This document shows positions 1 to 9,828 of a stretch of DNA of 64,000 bases, one piece after another. The notes under the pieces were generated by a model that was given only the letters and a program-made list of their open reading frames with translations, did no database searches and was not told the origin of the DNA. The position numbers and the translations under genes are program-made. The stretch is from Ostreococcus mediterraneus (lineage: Eukaryota > Chlorophyta > Mamiellophyceae > Mamiellales > Bathycoccaceae): contig WMKK01000012.1 of assembly GCA_012295225.1 (NCBI GenBank), positions 62,001-126,000 of the forward strand, read 5' to 3'. Position 1 is the first letter of the stretch, and each line of letters begins with the position of its first letter.

Positions 1-321
1 GCGCGCATCGTCAACGCCATCGTCGTCAGAGCCGTCATCAAAGTCGCCGTCGCGCCACCACCGATTGTTATTGTAGTTATTGTTATTATTGTTGTTGTTG
101 TTGTTACTGCCGTCGTCGCCACCGTCGCCGTCGCCAGCGCCGGTGCTCGTCAAAGCTGATGACGCCGACGACGCAGCGACCGCGCGCGCGGAACTTTTCG
201 GTGCCAGCACGCCCCGCGCGCGCGCCGCCGCCAGCGCCAGCGCCGCCGGCGCCGACGTCGATGCGCGCGCGTGCGATGTCGCGCGAGCGACGACGGTGGC
301 GTGACTCGCGCCGACGAGCAT
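1..321 (-). CDS. Plastid-targeted protein, N-terminal part only (runs off left edge)
   Basis: An open frame without stops runs from an ATG at 321 to the window edge, giving 107 residues. Residues 1-60 are rich in Ala, Ser, Arg and Thr and nearly free of acidic residues, as in a chloroplast transit peptide (start MLVGASHATVVARA). An Asn run follows at about residues 72-85, then a Trp-Trp pair and an Asp/Gly-rich stretch. The gene is divergent from the nuclease gene to its right, with about 130 bp between the two ATGs. The mature protein lies outside the window, so no function can be given. Coding status rests on the open frame and the transit-peptide-like composition. Confidence 0.5.
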   Translation of the reverse strand, partial: MLVGASHATVVARATSHARASTSAPAALALAAARARGVLAPKSSARAVAASSASSALTSTGAGDGDGGDDGSNNNNNNNNNNYNNNRWWRDGDFDDGSDDDGVDDAR

Positions 322-451
322 GTCGCGCCGACGACGACGTCTGGCGTTGTGTTTCGGAATTTTGGATTGCGACGTCGTCATAATCATCCACGCGTCGCCG
401 TGTCGCGTCGCGTCCCGTCGCGTCGCGTCGTTCGTTGGCGTGTTGAGAAGG

Positions 452-590
452 ATGTTCAAGGCGGTGAACCCGGCGTCGCGCGATGTCGACGGCGATGGAG
501 ACAAGGCTGAGGACGACGTAAATCTTCATCAACGTGGTCGTAGCAGCGGAGGTGCTGCTGACGACGAAACGAACGCGTCTCCGTCGGAAG

Positions 591-637
<47 letters not shown>

Positions 638-1750
638 CCAGATGAAGATGCTTTTGTTTTTCGTGAATCCAGAGACGGCGCGTTGGATGCGAGTAAGACG
701 TTGCACGTCATGACGTTCAACGTGCTCGCGGATGCGTTGGCCGCGAATGATTCATTCGCGAGCGCGGTGTACTACGACGATGACGAGGGCGAGGACGGTA
801 CTGGCGATGGCAACGTGACAACGACGACGAGCACATCGTACGACTTGAACTTTTTGCGTCGAGGGCGGGAAATCATTCGCGTCATCGCCACGAGCGAGTC
901 GTCGACGTCGCCCGACGTCGTGTGCTTACAAGAGGTGGATCGATTCGATTTTTTCGAGGATGAGCTGCGCAAACACGGGTACAGGGGGATGTTTAAAGAA
1001 GATCCTTGGTCACCGTGCCGCAAATTCGGTGCCCCGAACGATGGTGTGGCGATATTTTACAAGACGAGCAAACTTGAACTCGTCGGCTTGCACGCGCCAG
1101 GCGTGCCTCGTTCGCGTAAGGATGACCCGACGACGAACGCGGGGAAGACGCTCATGGCACGATTTCGCATGAAACGCCCATCACCCGTAACGGGCGGTGG
1201 ATTATTGAGCAAGGCGTCGGCGGCGTTGTTGACGCGACAACAGCCGGTGTTTACTGGGGTTGATTTACAAGAAGTCGTCGTCGTCACGACGCACCTTGAG
1301 GGCGCCAAGACTGTGGACGGCATCATCACCAGGCTCGAGCAAACGAAAGAGATTTGTCGTGCGTTGAATGATTTCGCCACGAATTTATGCGCAGATGTGA
1401 ATAACGTGCAAATCATTATTGCCGGCGACTTGAACGCGACGCCGAATGAGGCGTGCGTCGTGCACTTGCGCGGACGCGGCATGCGAAGCGCGTACGCCGA
1501 CGTCGGCGCCGCCGTGGGCGCCGAAAAGTCAAACACGTTTACGACGTGGAAAACGCGCACAGGGCTGTTTAAGACGGGCGAAGTCAAGCACACGATTGAT
1601 TACATCTTATATTCCGCCCATCGCGGGAGCAAGGTGGTGAGCGTGGCGAAACTGCCGAGCGAAGATGATATTCCGAGCGCCGTCGGGTTGCCGACGTTCG
1701 GGTTTCCGAGCGACCATTTGCCTCTGCAAGCGCGCGTTCTCTTGCTGTAG
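452..1750 (+). CDS. CCR4/nocturnin-like endonuclease-exonuclease-phosphatase family protein
   Basis: This is an EEP-fold Mg-dependent nuclease, probably an mRNA deadenylase of the CCR4/nocturnin/Angel group. The catalytic landmarks occur in order: TFNVLAD (about residue 88), CLQEVD with the metal-binding Glu, THLEG, AGDLNATPN with the Asp/Asn pair, HTIDYIL, and the closing SDHLPL with the catalytic Asp-His. There is no leucine-rich-repeat domain, so it is not canonical CCR4a. The frame is open back to an ATG at 320, but that start would overlap the divergent gene on the left; the ATG at 452 leaves a normal intergenic space. A run of about 15 Gln codons (CAA) lies upstream of the catalytic domain. 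The exact subfamily and substrate are not settled. Confidence 0.85.
590..640 (+). repeat. CAA microsatellite encoding poly-Gln
   Basis: A pure (CAA)n tract of about 15 units in the N-terminal linker of the CCR4-like nuclease. It encodes an uninterrupted Gln run between an acidic/Ser segment and an acidic segment. Pure trinucleotide tracts of this kind usually vary in length between strains. Confidence 0.9.
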
Positions 1751-1832
1751 TAGTGAAACGTTTTCACAGCAACATCTACACGACTACACTTGTACTACAA
1801 CTACTATCTATGACTGATCGAATTGACGACTA

Positions 1833-3452
1833 CTACGCAAATTTGGCTTTGAGCGCGGCAACGACGCTCTTCATGCCTTCGTGCGCATCGGCGCGCACGG
1901 CGAGTCTTCGCCCCAAATCGTCGCGCCATACGAGCACGCCGTCCCGTTTCGCCGCTTCTTTGGCGACGGCGTCGTAAAATCCACCCGCTTGCGGAAAATC
2001 ACAATACAGCACGCACGCTTCGGCGTGCACACGCTCCATATCGCGCGACCATAGACGAATCTGATCGCACACCGTGTGCGGAACACTGGGCTTTTTCCTG
2101 CGCACTTGCTTGTGCGCGTGGGCTCGAATGTACCCGACGATTTGTTCGGCGTCAACGCCGGCACGCAAAGCATTTTGTACGCTCTCGCGCGTGAGCATGC
2201 CCACGTACAAATTGGGCAAGCGATAATCGGCACGCGTGAACAGGCGTAAGATTTCCATCTCCACCGCGCTCGACGTGTACGCGTAGACGCGATAATTTGT
2301 TTCGACAATGATGTGCCCGTCGGTGGCGGTTGCGTTCGAGGACTCAGTCGAGCCGCCGACGTCGCCGTCGCCGGCGAATCCCCCGCCTGACAAACCGCTC
2401 GACAACAGCGTGGGCACGTAATACGACTTTTTCTTCGCATCAAACGTGTACAACAACCCGAGATGGGTCAAATCGCGCACAACATCCTGCTCCGTGTCGC
2501 TCAACGTCCCCGTCATCGCGTACGCTCGCCCTGGGCGTTGAAATGATAGCCGCAACAGAAAACTAATCGCGCTCGTCGCATCCGCGCTCTGTGAATCGCG
2601 CACGTATTGCGTGAGCAGCACCCAAATTTGCTCCTGCGCCGTGGTGAGTAAAAATCTAAATCCAGCCGCCGTGACCCCGGCGTTTCGTAACCGTTTTGAT
2701 CCCCCTTTTTTCGCCGCCGATGCCGCCGCCGCCGTCGTCAACCCGGCGGCTCGAAACAACGCTTGGGCATCCAAACGCCCTTTCGCCCCCGACCCTGAGC
2801 GCGCGAACGCATCACTCGCGCCCGTGAGTGTCAATAATAAATCTTCCCACTTTGATTTGGCGTATGCGTTCAACGTGGCCCGATCGGGAACGCGCGAGAC
2901 GACCTCGGCGTCGCTCGAGAGTCCTTCGTCGTCTTCGCCGTCTTCGCCTAAACCAACAAACCCTCGCTCGAGCGCCTCGCGCACGTTCGCCGCGAACGCA
3001 CCGTGCACGCTGTACGTCTTCGTTGAGTTCACCGAAAACGCCCATGCCGGCGACGAACCCACAAACGCGCCACCACCGGCATCAATCTCCATCGCCGCGA
3101 CGTCACCCTCCGCGTCAGCTCTCGCGTCGTTTGAATCCTCCTCCAAGACGACGCGCAAACGCATGAGCCGCGCCATGGCGCGCTCAAGCGCACCCCGCGC
3201 ATCGCCAGTATCCATCACCCACCGCGCGAGGACGTCTGCACCGATCCCATGCACGCCACCACCACCATCCGGCGTCGTCGTCGTCGTCGGTGCGCAGTAC
3301 ACCAACCGCAACACGATTTGCTTCGCCACCGCGTCGAGCGCGCGCACGACCGCGAGGGACGCCCAGGGCGAGGTGCCGTACAGCGCATCGAGATCGTGCG
3401 CGCGCAGTTGGGTGAGAAACGCCACGAAGGCGCCGTCGCGCACCGTGGTCAT
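1833..3452 (-). CDS. TFB2: TFIIH subunit p52 / Tfb2 (GTF2H4)
   Basis: This is the core TFIIH subunit that anchors and stimulates the XPB helicase in transcription initiation and nucleotide-excision repair. The N-terminus has the family pattern LDALYGTSPWASLAVVRALD, matching p52 (LDRLYGHPATCLAVFRELP). Downstream are LSFLLRLSFQ, the highly conserved IIVETNYRVYAYTSS, TRESVQNAL and DQIRLWSRDMERV, and a C-terminal segment ending in FA that pairs with p8/Tfb5 in other species. From the ATG at 3452 the protein is 539 residues, slightly longer than human p52 (462) because of acidic inserts at about residues 90-130. The frame stays open to 3671, but that would overlap the divergent ATPase gene, so 3452 is preferred. 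Confidence 0.93.
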   Translation of the reverse strand: MTTVRDGAFVAFLTQLRAHDLDALYGTSPWASLAVVRALDAVAKQIVLRLVYCAPTTTTTPDGGGGVHGIGADVLARWVMDTGDARGALERAMARLMRLRVVLEEDSNDARADAEGDVAAMEIDAGGGAFVGSSPAWAFSVNSTKTYSVHGAFAANVREALERGFVGLGEDGEDDEGLSSDAEVVSRVPDRATLNAYAKSKWEDLLLTLTGASDAFARSGSGAKGRLDAQALFRAAGLTTAAAASAAKKGGSKRLRNAGVTAAGFRFLLTTAQEQIWVLLTQYVRDSQSADATSAISFLLRLSFQRPGRAYAMTGTLSDTEQDVVRDLTHLGLLYTFDAKKKSYYVPTLLSSGLSGGGFAGDGDVGGSTESSNATATDGHIIVETNYRVYAYTSSAVEMEILRLFTRADYRLPNLYVGMLTRESVQNALRAGVDAEQIVGYIRAHAHKQVRRKKPSVPHTVCDQIRLWSRDMERVHAEACVLYCDFPQAGGFYDAVAKEAAKRDGVLVWRDDLGRRLAVRADAHEGMKSVVAALKAKFA

Positions 3453-3488
3453 GACGATGATTGATGTCCTCGGCGTCAGTGTCTGACG

Positions 3489-6400
3489 ATGGAATCCGCG
3501 CTCGACGCCGACGACACCGACGCCGCCGACGCCGACGCCGACGCCGCGTGGTCGTCGTGCGCGCACTGCGCCGCGCCAACGCCGTGCGTGACGCAAGGGC
3601 TGTGCGTTGACCCCGTCGTGCTCAGCGCATCTTCGGTTGAGATTGTGGCGAACGCCGAGGACGACGCGCACACAGCCTCCGCGTGCGCGTCGTGGGCGTC
3701 GTGCGCGCGCGATGATGACGGCGCGGCGTACGTCATTGAAGGCGTGGTCGTCGTGCGCGCGCGCGATGGACGGTGGATGAACGCGCGCGTGGTTTCAGAC
3801 GCGGATGTTCGAGCGCGGAGTCGCGTCGTCGCTCCGGCGCTGGGCACTTTGACGTCGTCGCGCGATGATTCGAGCGCGAGCGGGCGAATGGGGATGACGA
3901 CGCTTGAATTGTTATCGAGCATTGGGTGTCCCACGGATGTCAGGGCGGCGCGAGAGCGGTTGGTGCAAAAGGGCGCGCCGACGGTGCCGCACGGCGACCA
4001 CGTGGATTTTCTCGTCGGCGAACGGTTGGTACACTTTGCGGATGATGAAGATTGCGGGCGAGGGTGCACGCACGGGGGTGATAGTGCGGGTCAGGTCATA
4101 GACCACGGGGTGGTGAAAGTGTTGCGCCGGCGACGCGGTGGGGCGAAGGGTGGGGATTATAAGCCGTTGCCAAACGCCGGGCCAAAGACGCCGAAGACTT
4201 TGACGCCGACGCCGACGGCGCCGCGGGACGGCGACGGTGCGTCTGCATACGCATCTGAAGCTGATGAGCTGTGTGCGCGACTCGCGCTCGAAGCTCGAGG
4301 TGGAGATGAGGAAAGCACGCACACGCGATTATTCGTCGACGGCATTTGTTGTCCATCCGAAAAGCCGTTGATTCATAAAATTTTAGAACGCATGGAGGGC
4401 GTACGAGACGTAAAAGTTGTGGTTCCGACAAAGACGGTGTTAGTCGAGCACGCGGCATCGACGGTGAGTACCGAGGCGATCGTGGATGCGCTAAATGGAG
4501 CGAGGTTACAAGCGCACGTGGCGGACACCGCGTCGCCGAGCTCGGCGTCGAAATCGGCGAGCGAGGTTTCCGGTAATCGAGACCCGTCACGTTTACCCCC
4601 GGCGCGCATTTCTGCTGCGTGCGTATTCTTCGCCATATCGTTGCTGCATTACATCCCAGACTCGAGCGGGCGCATTGAATACCTACGATACGTTGCCCTA
4701 GGGGCTGTCGCCGTCGGAACGCCGCAAATCGCGAGCAAGGCTTTTGGGTCTTTGAAGCACGCCGTCGTGGACATCAACGCCCTCATGACGGTCGCCATAG
4801 CAGGCGCGTGTGCGCTTCAAGATTTTGGCGAAGCTGCAGCGGTAGTGGTACTGTTCACGTTATCCGAATGGCTCGAGGCGCGCGCCATGGCAAAGACGAC
4901 GCGAGCCATCGGAGCGGTGATGGCGTTGCGTCCACAAACGGCGACGCGCGTCGGCGCATCGAGTGCGGTTCCCGTCGAAGACATCGCTGTGGGTGATATC
5001 GTGTGCATTCGACCTGGGGACATCGTGCCTCTCGACGGCATCGTCGTCGCTGGCTCGAGCGCCGTCGATGAAAGCGCGCTTACTGGAGAATCGATGCCCG
5101 TGCGTAAAACATTGGGCAACCGCGTGTTCGGTGGCACCGTCAATCAAGGCGGCGCTCTCGAGGCGCGTGCGACATCCATCGCCGCCGATTCTGCCGTCGC
5201 GCGATTAGTGAGATTAATCGAAGATGCTCAAGCGCAGCGCTCGTCGAGTGAGCTCGCCATCGAACGTTTCGCGCGCGTGTACACGCCGCTGGTCATCGTC
5301 GGCGCCGCGCTCGTCATGGTGATCCAGTACGCCCTCGGCGAGACTGGGAGCGAGCCAGCGTACCTGGCGTGTGTGCTCCTCGTCGTCGCGTGTCCATGCG
5401 CGTTGGTGTTAAGTACCCCAGTCGTTGCCGTGTCAGCGTTGACGTTGTGCGCTCAACGCGGGGTGTTGGTGAAAGGTTCGGCGCATTTGGAACGACTCGG
5501 GCGCGTCGAGCGCGTATTCATGGATAAGACGGGCACGCTCACGCGTGGTGCGTTCACCTTGAGCGCCGTGCGGTTGGTGTGTTCGCCCAAGGATGATACG
5601 GAGTATCAACGTCCAGCACTCGCTGTCGGTGCGCTGCTGCGCTGGATGTGCGCGTTGGAGTCGAAATCCTCGCACCCGCTGGCGAGCGCAATTTTGAGAG
5701 GCGCAGGCGCGGCGATTCGCGTCGCCGCCAAACAATGTAAAGTAGAGGCGTACGACACCATACCGGGGCGAGGCGCGAGAGCGACGATTGACGGTAGGTG
5801 CGTAGAGGCCGGGAATGGGGAACTCGCGGCGGAAAACGGTTGGCTCTCGCGCGACGCAGAATTGACAAAGATTTCGAAGAAATGGGAAGCCGAGGGCGGA
5901 ACAGTGATTTGGATTGGCCTCGACGGCTTGCTCGCGGGTATCGTTCGATGCGATGATGTCATGCGGCCGAATGCAGGCGAAGCAGTGGAGAAATTGCACA
6001 CCCTCGGCGTGCGCGTGGATATGATCACCGGGGATAACGCAGGGGCGGCGGAGTTTGTTCGAGCACGCGTTCCGGGTCTCAGTAGCGCGCGCGTCAAGGC
6101 GTCGTTGACACCGCGCGAAAAGCTCGAACTCGTCAAAGACGCCGTGCTTCAAGCCGAGTGTGCGACGTCGAAGCTTTCTATGAAATTATTTGGCCGCAGC
6201 ACGGTGGCGATGGTTGGTGACGGCGTGAACGACGCCCCGGCGTTGGGCGCCGCGGACGTCGGCATCGCCATGGGCGTCGCCGGGAGCGCCGCGGCGATGG
6301 AAACTGCCGATGTCTCGCTGATGACCAATGACTTGACGCGCGTTGTAGAAACCATTGTTCTCGGCCGCGAATGTGTGAGGAAGATTCGACAGAATGTGAT

Positions 6401-6776
6401 ATTTTCAGTCGTCACTAAGCTCGCGGTGTTGGCGCTCTCCATCGCCGGTCGCACCGGCCTGTGGGAAGCCATTGCGGTGGATGTCGGCGCGTCGTTGTTG
6501 GTTATTTTGAACGGCATGTCTGTGTTGCGGAGACGAACAAATCACGCCGAGCTCGCGAGCGTGCACTGCGTCGGCGAGCGCGCGAGAATCGACGGTAAAC
6601 TCGACGATTCAACGATGACCACTGCGATAGCGGCGCTCGGCGCCGCGCCAACGGCGACAAAACCGTATGGTCAGGGGCCGTTTACATTGCCGCAAGGCAA
6701 GTCTCCTACGCCACCATCCATTGCGATGAGAATGCCTTTCACGTTGCCGCCGCAGTCAAAGACGACGATGACTTGA
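3489..6776 (+). CDS. HMA: P1B-type heavy-metal ATPase, Zn/Cd class (HMA)
   Basis: This membrane pump exports or compartmentalises Zn/Cd-type divalent metals. Visible motifs: an HMA domain with GICCPSE (about residues 278-345), the plant HMA2/3/4-type variant; TGES (about 532); the CPC metal-transport motif in CPCALVLSTP (about 636); the phosphorylation site DKTGTLT (about 678); the P1B His-Pro loop SSHPLASAI (about 730); and GDGVNDAP (about 911). In the last membrane helices a Lys (VVTKLA) and DVGASLLVILNGMS match the P1B-2 (Zn/Cd) signature. Roughly 250 residues precede the HMA domain, with Cys clusters (CAHCAAPTPC, DCGRGCTHGG) that may bind metal. It has 1095 residues. Its ATG lies 36 bp from that of divergent TFB2. 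Confidence 0.93.
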   Translation: MESALDADDTDAADADADAAWSSCAHCAAPTPCVTQGLCVDPVVLSASSVEIVANAEDDAHTASACASWASCARDDDGAAYVIEGVVVVRARDGRWMNARVVSDADVRARSRVVAPALGTLTSSRDDSSASGRMGMTTLELLSSIGCPTDVRAARERLVQKGAPTVPHGDHVDFLVGERLVHFADDEDCGRGCTHGGDSAGQVIDHGVVKVLRRRRGGAKGGDYKPLPNAGPKTPKTLTPTPTAPRDGDGASAYASEADELCARLALEARGGDEESTHTRLFVDGICCPSEKPLIHKILERMEGVRDVKVVVPTKTVLVEHAASTVSTEAIVDALNGARLQAHVADTASPSSASKSASEVSGNRDPSRLPPARISAACVFFAISLLHYIPDSSGRIEYLRYVALGAVAVGTPQIASKAFGSLKHAVVDINALMTVAIAGACALQDFGEAAAVVVLFTLSEWLEARAMAKTTRAIGAVMALRPQTATRVGASSAVPVEDIAVGDIVCIRPGDIVPLDGIVVAGSSAVDESALTGESMPVRKTLGNRVFGGTVNQGGALEARATSIAADSAVARLVRLIEDAQAQRSSSELAIERFARVYTPLVIVGAALVMVIQYALGETGSEPAYLACVLLVVACPCALVLSTPVVAVSALTLCAQRGVLVKGSAHLERLGRVERVFMDKTGTLTRGAFTLSAVRLVCSPKDDTEYQRPALAVGALLRWMCALESKSSHPLASAILRGAGAAIRVAAKQCKVEAYDTIPGRGARATIDGRCVEAGNGELAAENGWLSRDAELTKISKKWEAEGGTVIWIGLDGLLAGIVRCDDVMRPNAGEAVEKLHTLGVRVDMITGDNAGAAEFVRARVPGLSSARVKASLTPREKLELVKDAVLQAECATSKLSMKLFGRSTVAMVGDGVNDAPALGAADVGIAMGVAGSAAAMETADVSLMTNDLTRVVETIVLGRECVRKIRQNVIFSVVTKLAVLALSIAGRTGLWEAIAVDVGASLLVILNGMSVLRRRTNHAELASVHCVGERARIDGKLDDSTMTTAIAALGAAPTATKPYGQGPFTLPQGKSPTPPSIAMRMPFTLPPQSKTTMT

Positions 6777-6892
6777 GATTTAGACTTCGATTTGTTGTAA
6801 ATGATGTACAGCTAAACCGGAATGTACCGAATGTTTGACTACAGCTACTGTTGTGACACGAGACGCAGCGTTCGCTGGTATCACTAATTCTA

Positions 6893-8125
6893 CTACTCGC
6901 CGACGTAGAATGCGTCCTCCTCCTCCTCTTCTTCCTCTTCATTCTCCTCCTCTTCATCATCGTCATCATCAGAGTCGCAAAACTCGCGCGAAATGTCGAC
7001 TAAATTCATGACATTTTTCGCCGAGCCTCGAAAGCGGTCGCAGAATTCTTTCATCGTCTCTGCAAACGCCGCGAGCTTTGCATTTGACACGTCAATAAAC
7101 GTCAACTGCTTCATCAACATTGGCAAATCACGCAAACGTCTGCATTGAAGCAATCTTCCAGCGTACGCTAAACCCACGAGTGCGTCGGACGGGGCGCATC
7201 CCTCGAGCTCGATGGCGTCTTCATTCGTGAGACGCGTGTCGCCCGCGTCCAAACGTCGACGCACGTCTGGGTCATCCACCTTTACCCATCGGTGCGTAAC
7301 CGGGCAAAGAATCTCACTAGGGCTGTATTCCGCCTTGTATCGCATCTTTTGACAATTATGAATGTAGAAACCCATGTAATAATACGCAAACTCGGGCGAC
7401 TTTGATTTTTCCGCCTCGTCGAGAACCCATTCAATTTCCTTCAACGCGCTCAACTTCCCCAAGCTCAAATGCGCGTACGCCGGGTCCCAAAAAAAGTATT
7501 TCGAACTCAACCCAGTGGGTAAGACATCAATCACTCCTACGGCGATGAGTTCGCCATCGATGCGATATTGCTGATGAAACGCCCCGTACCCGACGCTCGG
7601 CGTTCCGGCGCCCGGCGATACTTCAATCAACGGCGAATCCACTAAAAACCTCTCATACGACGTCCGCCGTAATTCATCCTCACTATCGCCGTGCACTGCG
7701 ACTTGATACTTCTTCCATAACTCGAATTCCTCCTCCACGAACGATGACCTCGACGTCGTGCACGTAAACGCCTTCCATCTTTGGCAGCCGACGCCATCCT
7801 CGTCAGCCTCCTCGAGGACGCGCTCGAACCGTTTCACCACCTTGCGCTGACTCTTCGACCGCACGAACTCGCGGCAACGCAGTCGTATGGTATACGGCGC
7901 GCAGCACGTCTCACCAATCGCGGGTTTATACATCCAGCTCCCACTCCGTCGCCAGCCGCGGTTGATCAATTCATCGTACGTGCGCGGTGCGAGCGCGTGC
8001 GCGACGGCGCCGTCTGACACGCTGCTTGCGCGCTGGCTCGACGACGACGAGGGCGATGGCGGCGAGGACGCGCAGTACCCACACCGCGTCGCCGAGCGGC
8101 CGTGATAGGACACCGCTTCGGGCAT
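6893..8125 (-). CDS. ATE1: Arginyl-tRNA--protein transferase (ATE1)
   Basis: ATE1 transfers Arg from Arg-tRNA to N-terminal Asp, Glu or oxidised Cys and so creates N-degrons for the ubiquitin system. The N-terminal domain has the Cys motif CGYCASS (about residue 14) and the segment RTYDELINRGWRRSGSWMY with a CCAPYTIRLR pair, as in eukaryotic ATE1. The C-terminal GNAT-like domain has YGAFHQQYRIDGELIAVGV, DVLPTGLSSKYFFWDP, and LGKLSALKEIEWV. The last 20 residues are an Asp/Glu run. The ATG at 8125 starts 410 residues, close to other ATE1 proteins; the longer open frame to 8311 adds unconserved sequence. It is convergent with the HMA gene. Confidence 0.94.
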   Translation of the reverse strand: MPEAVSYHGRSATRCGYCASSPPSPSSSSSQRASSVSDGAVAHALAPRTYDELINRGWRRSGSWMYKPAIGETCCAPYTIRLRCREFVRSKSQRKVVKRFERVLEEADEDGVGCQRWKAFTCTTSRSSFVEEEFELWKKYQVAVHGDSEDELRRTSYERFLVDSPLIEVSPGAGTPSVGYGAFHQQYRIDGELIAVGVIDVLPTGLSSKYFFWDPAYAHLSLGKLSALKEIEWVLDEAEKSKSPEFAYYYMGFYIHNCQKMRYKAEYSPSEILCPVTHRWVKVDDPDVRRRLDAGDTRLTNEDAIELEGCAPSDALVGLAYAGRLLQCRRLRDLPMLMKQLTFIDVSNAKLAAFAETMKEFCDRFRGSAKNVMNLVDISREFCDSDDDDDEEEENEEEEEEEEDAFYVGE

Positions 8126-8421
8126 CGCCGCCGCGCTCTGACGTCGGGCGGAGAGGCGCGCGCGCGTCTGAGTGACACAAACCGGCGTGCGCGGGAGTTG
8201 TGTCGTGTTGACGCTGACGACGCGACGAGGATTGCGCGGTCGTTGGTGGTGATGGTGGTAATCTATATTTACTGCAATGTTAGATTTGGAACGCGTACTA
8301 AACGTACTCAAAAAAAACCTCCATTGTTTGGAATGAAGCGTTTGCTACAATCACGACGACGTCTTTTCGCTCTCCGTTCGTCTCTTTCTCTCCTCTCCTC
8401 TACACGGTCGCCAAAGCGACT

Positions 8422-9516
8422 TTACTTTGAGAGGTTGGAGTTACCCACGGGATGATCGGTGTGGACTTTCCATATGGTTTCTCCCAAAAGGTTACCGACG
8501 CTCAAAACGGTGAGCTGAGGGAAATCGCGCGCGGCGGTGTGCGGGATGGAGTTTGTGACGATAACCTCCGTAAACGCACCGCTGGATAAACGATCGACTG
8601 CGGGAGGGGAGAACACGGCGTGCGTGGCGCACGCATAGACTTCACGAGCTCCTTGTGCGCGCAAAAGTTCCGCACCGGCAAGAAGGGTACCGCCAGTGTC
8701 GATCATATCGTCGAGCATGATGGCCACCTTGCCGTCGACTTCTCCAATCAAATTCATAACTTGCGATTTGTTGTGTCCCGTGCGACGCTTATCGATGATC
8801 GCCAAAGGCGCGTCGCTGAGCTTCTTCGCGAACGCTCTGGCGCGCGGAACACCGCCGACGTCAGGAGATACGACGACAATGTCCTCTGGTCTAAAGTCCT
8901 TCGACGTCAAGTAGTCGAGAATTACCGACTCGCCGTAAATGTGGTCGACGGGAATATCATAGTACCCAATCGTCTGTAAGGAGTGAATATCCATTAATAG
9001 CACACGCGTGCATCCAGCCTCGGTGAGCAAGTTGGCCACGAGCTTGGCGGCGATGGATTCGCGTCCCGCCGTACGACGGTCGGCTCTGGCGTACCCAAAG
9101 TACGGAATCACACACGTGATCGAGCGGCACGACGCGCGTCTGCACGCATCAATCATCACCAACAATTCCATCAAATTGTCATTCGTCGGTGGACACGTCG
9201 GTTGCACCAAGAAAACGTCGCAACCGCGAATCGACTCCAAAATTTGAACGTACACTTCCCCGTCGGCAAATTTTTTAATCACCAACTCCCCGAGATCCAT
9301 GCCTAGATAGTTTGCGATCTCCTCCGACAGCGCCGGGTGCGCCGAACCCGAAAACACTTTCAACTTGCGTCTCAACACGCCCTCATCGCCACTTTCTTGA
9401 TACATCGAGTCTTGCGTCACGGCGTCGAAGACGCTCGAAGCCGCCGGGACAAACTTTGCGTTACGAAACGGATCTTCACCCTTGGACGACGCGTGCGCGC
9501 GCACGCTCTGTGACAT
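8422..9516 (-). CDS. PRS: Ribose-phosphate pyrophosphokinase (PRPP synthetase)
   Basis: It makes phosphoribosyl pyrophosphate from ribose-5-phosphate and ATP for nucleotide, His and Trp synthesis. Seen in order: KLKVFSGSAHPALSEEIA at the domain start, FADGEVYVQI, YFGYARADRR, the LLMDIHSLQTIGYYDIPVDHIYG segment, VVSPDVGGVPRA, and the PRPP-binding loop IMLDDMIDTGGTL. The open frame passes 9516 to a non-ATG at 9537. The first usable ATG (9516) lies just before a typical 3' splice site (CTGAC box at about 9540, CAG at 9508-9510). The true N-terminus may therefore be a short exon at 9829-9876 (listed separately). The SVRAHASSKGED segment suggests the end of a plastid transit peptide. Confidence 0.93.
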   Translation of the reverse strand: MSQSVRAHASSKGEDPFRNAKFVPAASSVFDAVTQDSMYQESGDEGVLRRKLKVFSGSAHPALSEEIANYLGMDLGELVIKKFADGEVYVQILESIRGCDVFLVQPTCPPTNDNLMELLVMIDACRRASCRSITCVIPYFGYARADRRTAGRESIAAKLVANLLTEAGCTRVLLMDIHSLQTIGYYDIPVDHIYGESVILDYLTSKDFRPEDIVVVSPDVGGVPRARAFAKKLSDAPLAIIDKRRTGHNKSQVMNLIGEVDGKVAIMLDDMIDTGGTLLAGAELLRAQGAREVYACATHAVFSPPAVDRLSSGAFTEVIVTNSIPHTAARDFPQLTVLSVGNLLGETIWKVHTDHPVGNSNLSK

Positions 9517-9828
9517 CAAACACACGCACAAAATCACCGTCAGTCACTCACGTCGCGCGGTTTCGCATTCCCAAACTCAATTTCGCCGCGTCGTCGCGCT
9601 CGACGAGCCAAACGCTTTTCAAACTTTCAAAACCACTCAAGCGAAAGATCCCCAAAGCGCGCGCGCGATCGCCCGCACGACGCCCGAACGCGATCGCCCG
9701 ATCGCCACACGTCCCACACTCGCGTCTCCCACGCGCGAACCCGCGCGCGAACCCGCGCAAACGCGCGCGTCGTCGTCGTCGTCGTCAACCAGACTCGACC
9801 GCGGTCAAAACCAAACCACACCACGCAC

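Noticed and set aside
104-706. Minus-strand frame of 200 codons with a Leu run
   Set aside because: The Leu run is only the reverse of the CAA tract, and the frame overlaps the nuclease gene and the more credible minus-strand gene at 1-321.
2611-3486. Plus-strand open frame of 291 codons
   Set aside because: It lies opposite the TFB2 coding region; composition is Ala/Ser/Pro/Arg-rich without domains.
5433-6152. Minus-strand open frame of 239 codons
   Set aside because: Shadow of the HMA gene; no domain.
9508-9551. A 44-bp intron with GTGAGT donor upstream of the PRS domain
   Set aside because: Its branch box would sit only about 8 nt from the donor, and the upstream frame has a stop and no ATG; a donor at 9828 fits better.
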